A stretch of DNA of 64,000 nt from Marvania coccoides (lineage: Eukaryota > Chlorophyta > Trebouxiophyceae > Chlorellales > Chlorellaceae): positions 992,001 to 1,056,000 of the forward strand of contig OY978101.1 in NCBI GenBank assembly GCA_963854735.1. The letters run 5' to 3'. Under the pieces are notes generated by a model. That model was not told where the DNA came from. It did not search any database and saw only the letters and a list, made by a program, of their open reading frames with translations. This document shows, piece by piece, positions 63,961 through 64,000 of the stretch; position 1 is the first letter of the stretch; each line of letters begins with the position of its first letter. A program made the translations under genes and the position numbers.

Positions 63961-64000
63961 AATGGGTGGATGGTATTGTAATTTTTTGACGGTGCAGCTG
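63961..64000 (+). other. Start of PMI 3' flank
   Basis: The 16th base after the stop begins TGTAA (63976-63980), which may be a polyadenylation signal of the type used in green algae; the window ends 20 bp later. Confidence 0.3.

Overview
The window is nuclear DNA from a eukaryotic alga, most probably a chlorophyte green alga. The evidence is spliceosomal introns in nearly every gene (about 60 with canonical ends and consistent phase), plant-type gene families, apparent plastid transit peptides, and photosynthesis-lineage genes: a chloroplast-type alpha-amylase with an ACT domain, a cyanobacterial-type fructokinase, and a small ssl1498-like thylakoid-type protein. No genus can be named from sequence alone. 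Genes are dense (about one per 2.3 kb from 7.9 kb onward). Introns are mostly 75-200 bp, exons are GC-rich, and intergenic DNA is AT-rich and short.

Layout. 1-7.6 kb is an accessory island. It holds a 5'-truncated LINE-type retrotransposon, a dispersed repeat with telomere-like tails, and a broken, multiply duplicated host-like gene carrying two large inverted duplications (hairpins). 7.9-15.1 kb holds xylulokinase, the ssl1498-like protein, the splicing factor CWC15, a reticulon-like protein and a plastid-type fructokinase. 15.3-24.2 kb holds a SNF2/RING ATPase, a 12-exon ZC3H15 (DRG-binding zinc finger) gene and a CDP-alcohol phosphotransferase. 24.4-33.5 kb holds two unrecognised proteins, a PP2C phosphatase, TAF5, a remnant of a LINE 3' end, an SLC35E3-like transporter and a small spliced ORF. 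33.7-37.7 kb holds the ACT-alpha-amylase and tRNA pseudouridine synthase PUS3. 38.2-51 kb is a convergent pair of large endolysosomal trafficking genes, VPS13 and VPS39. 51.2-58.9 kb holds a BACK-domain protein, a TCAIM-like J-related protein, a kinesin-7-like motor and a METTL21-like methyltransferase. 59.4-64 kb holds another dispersed repeat, a small two-exon ORF, an unrecognised protein with a SAP-like motif, and phosphomannose isomerase.

Functionally this is a mixed housekeeping neighbourhood with no operons. Recurrent themes are sugar metabolism (xylulokinase, fructokinase, alpha-amylase, phosphomannose isomerase, sugar-phosphate-type transporter) and membrane trafficking (VPS13, VPS39, reticulon). 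All exon coordinates were worked out by eye from splice consensus, reading phase and family similarity. The total phase is consistent for every gene given a full exon list. The most unusual features are the inverted gene duplications at 3.4-4.9 kb, the ACT-amylase fusion, three small repeat families, and an apparent excess of GC-AG introns (5 of about 60).
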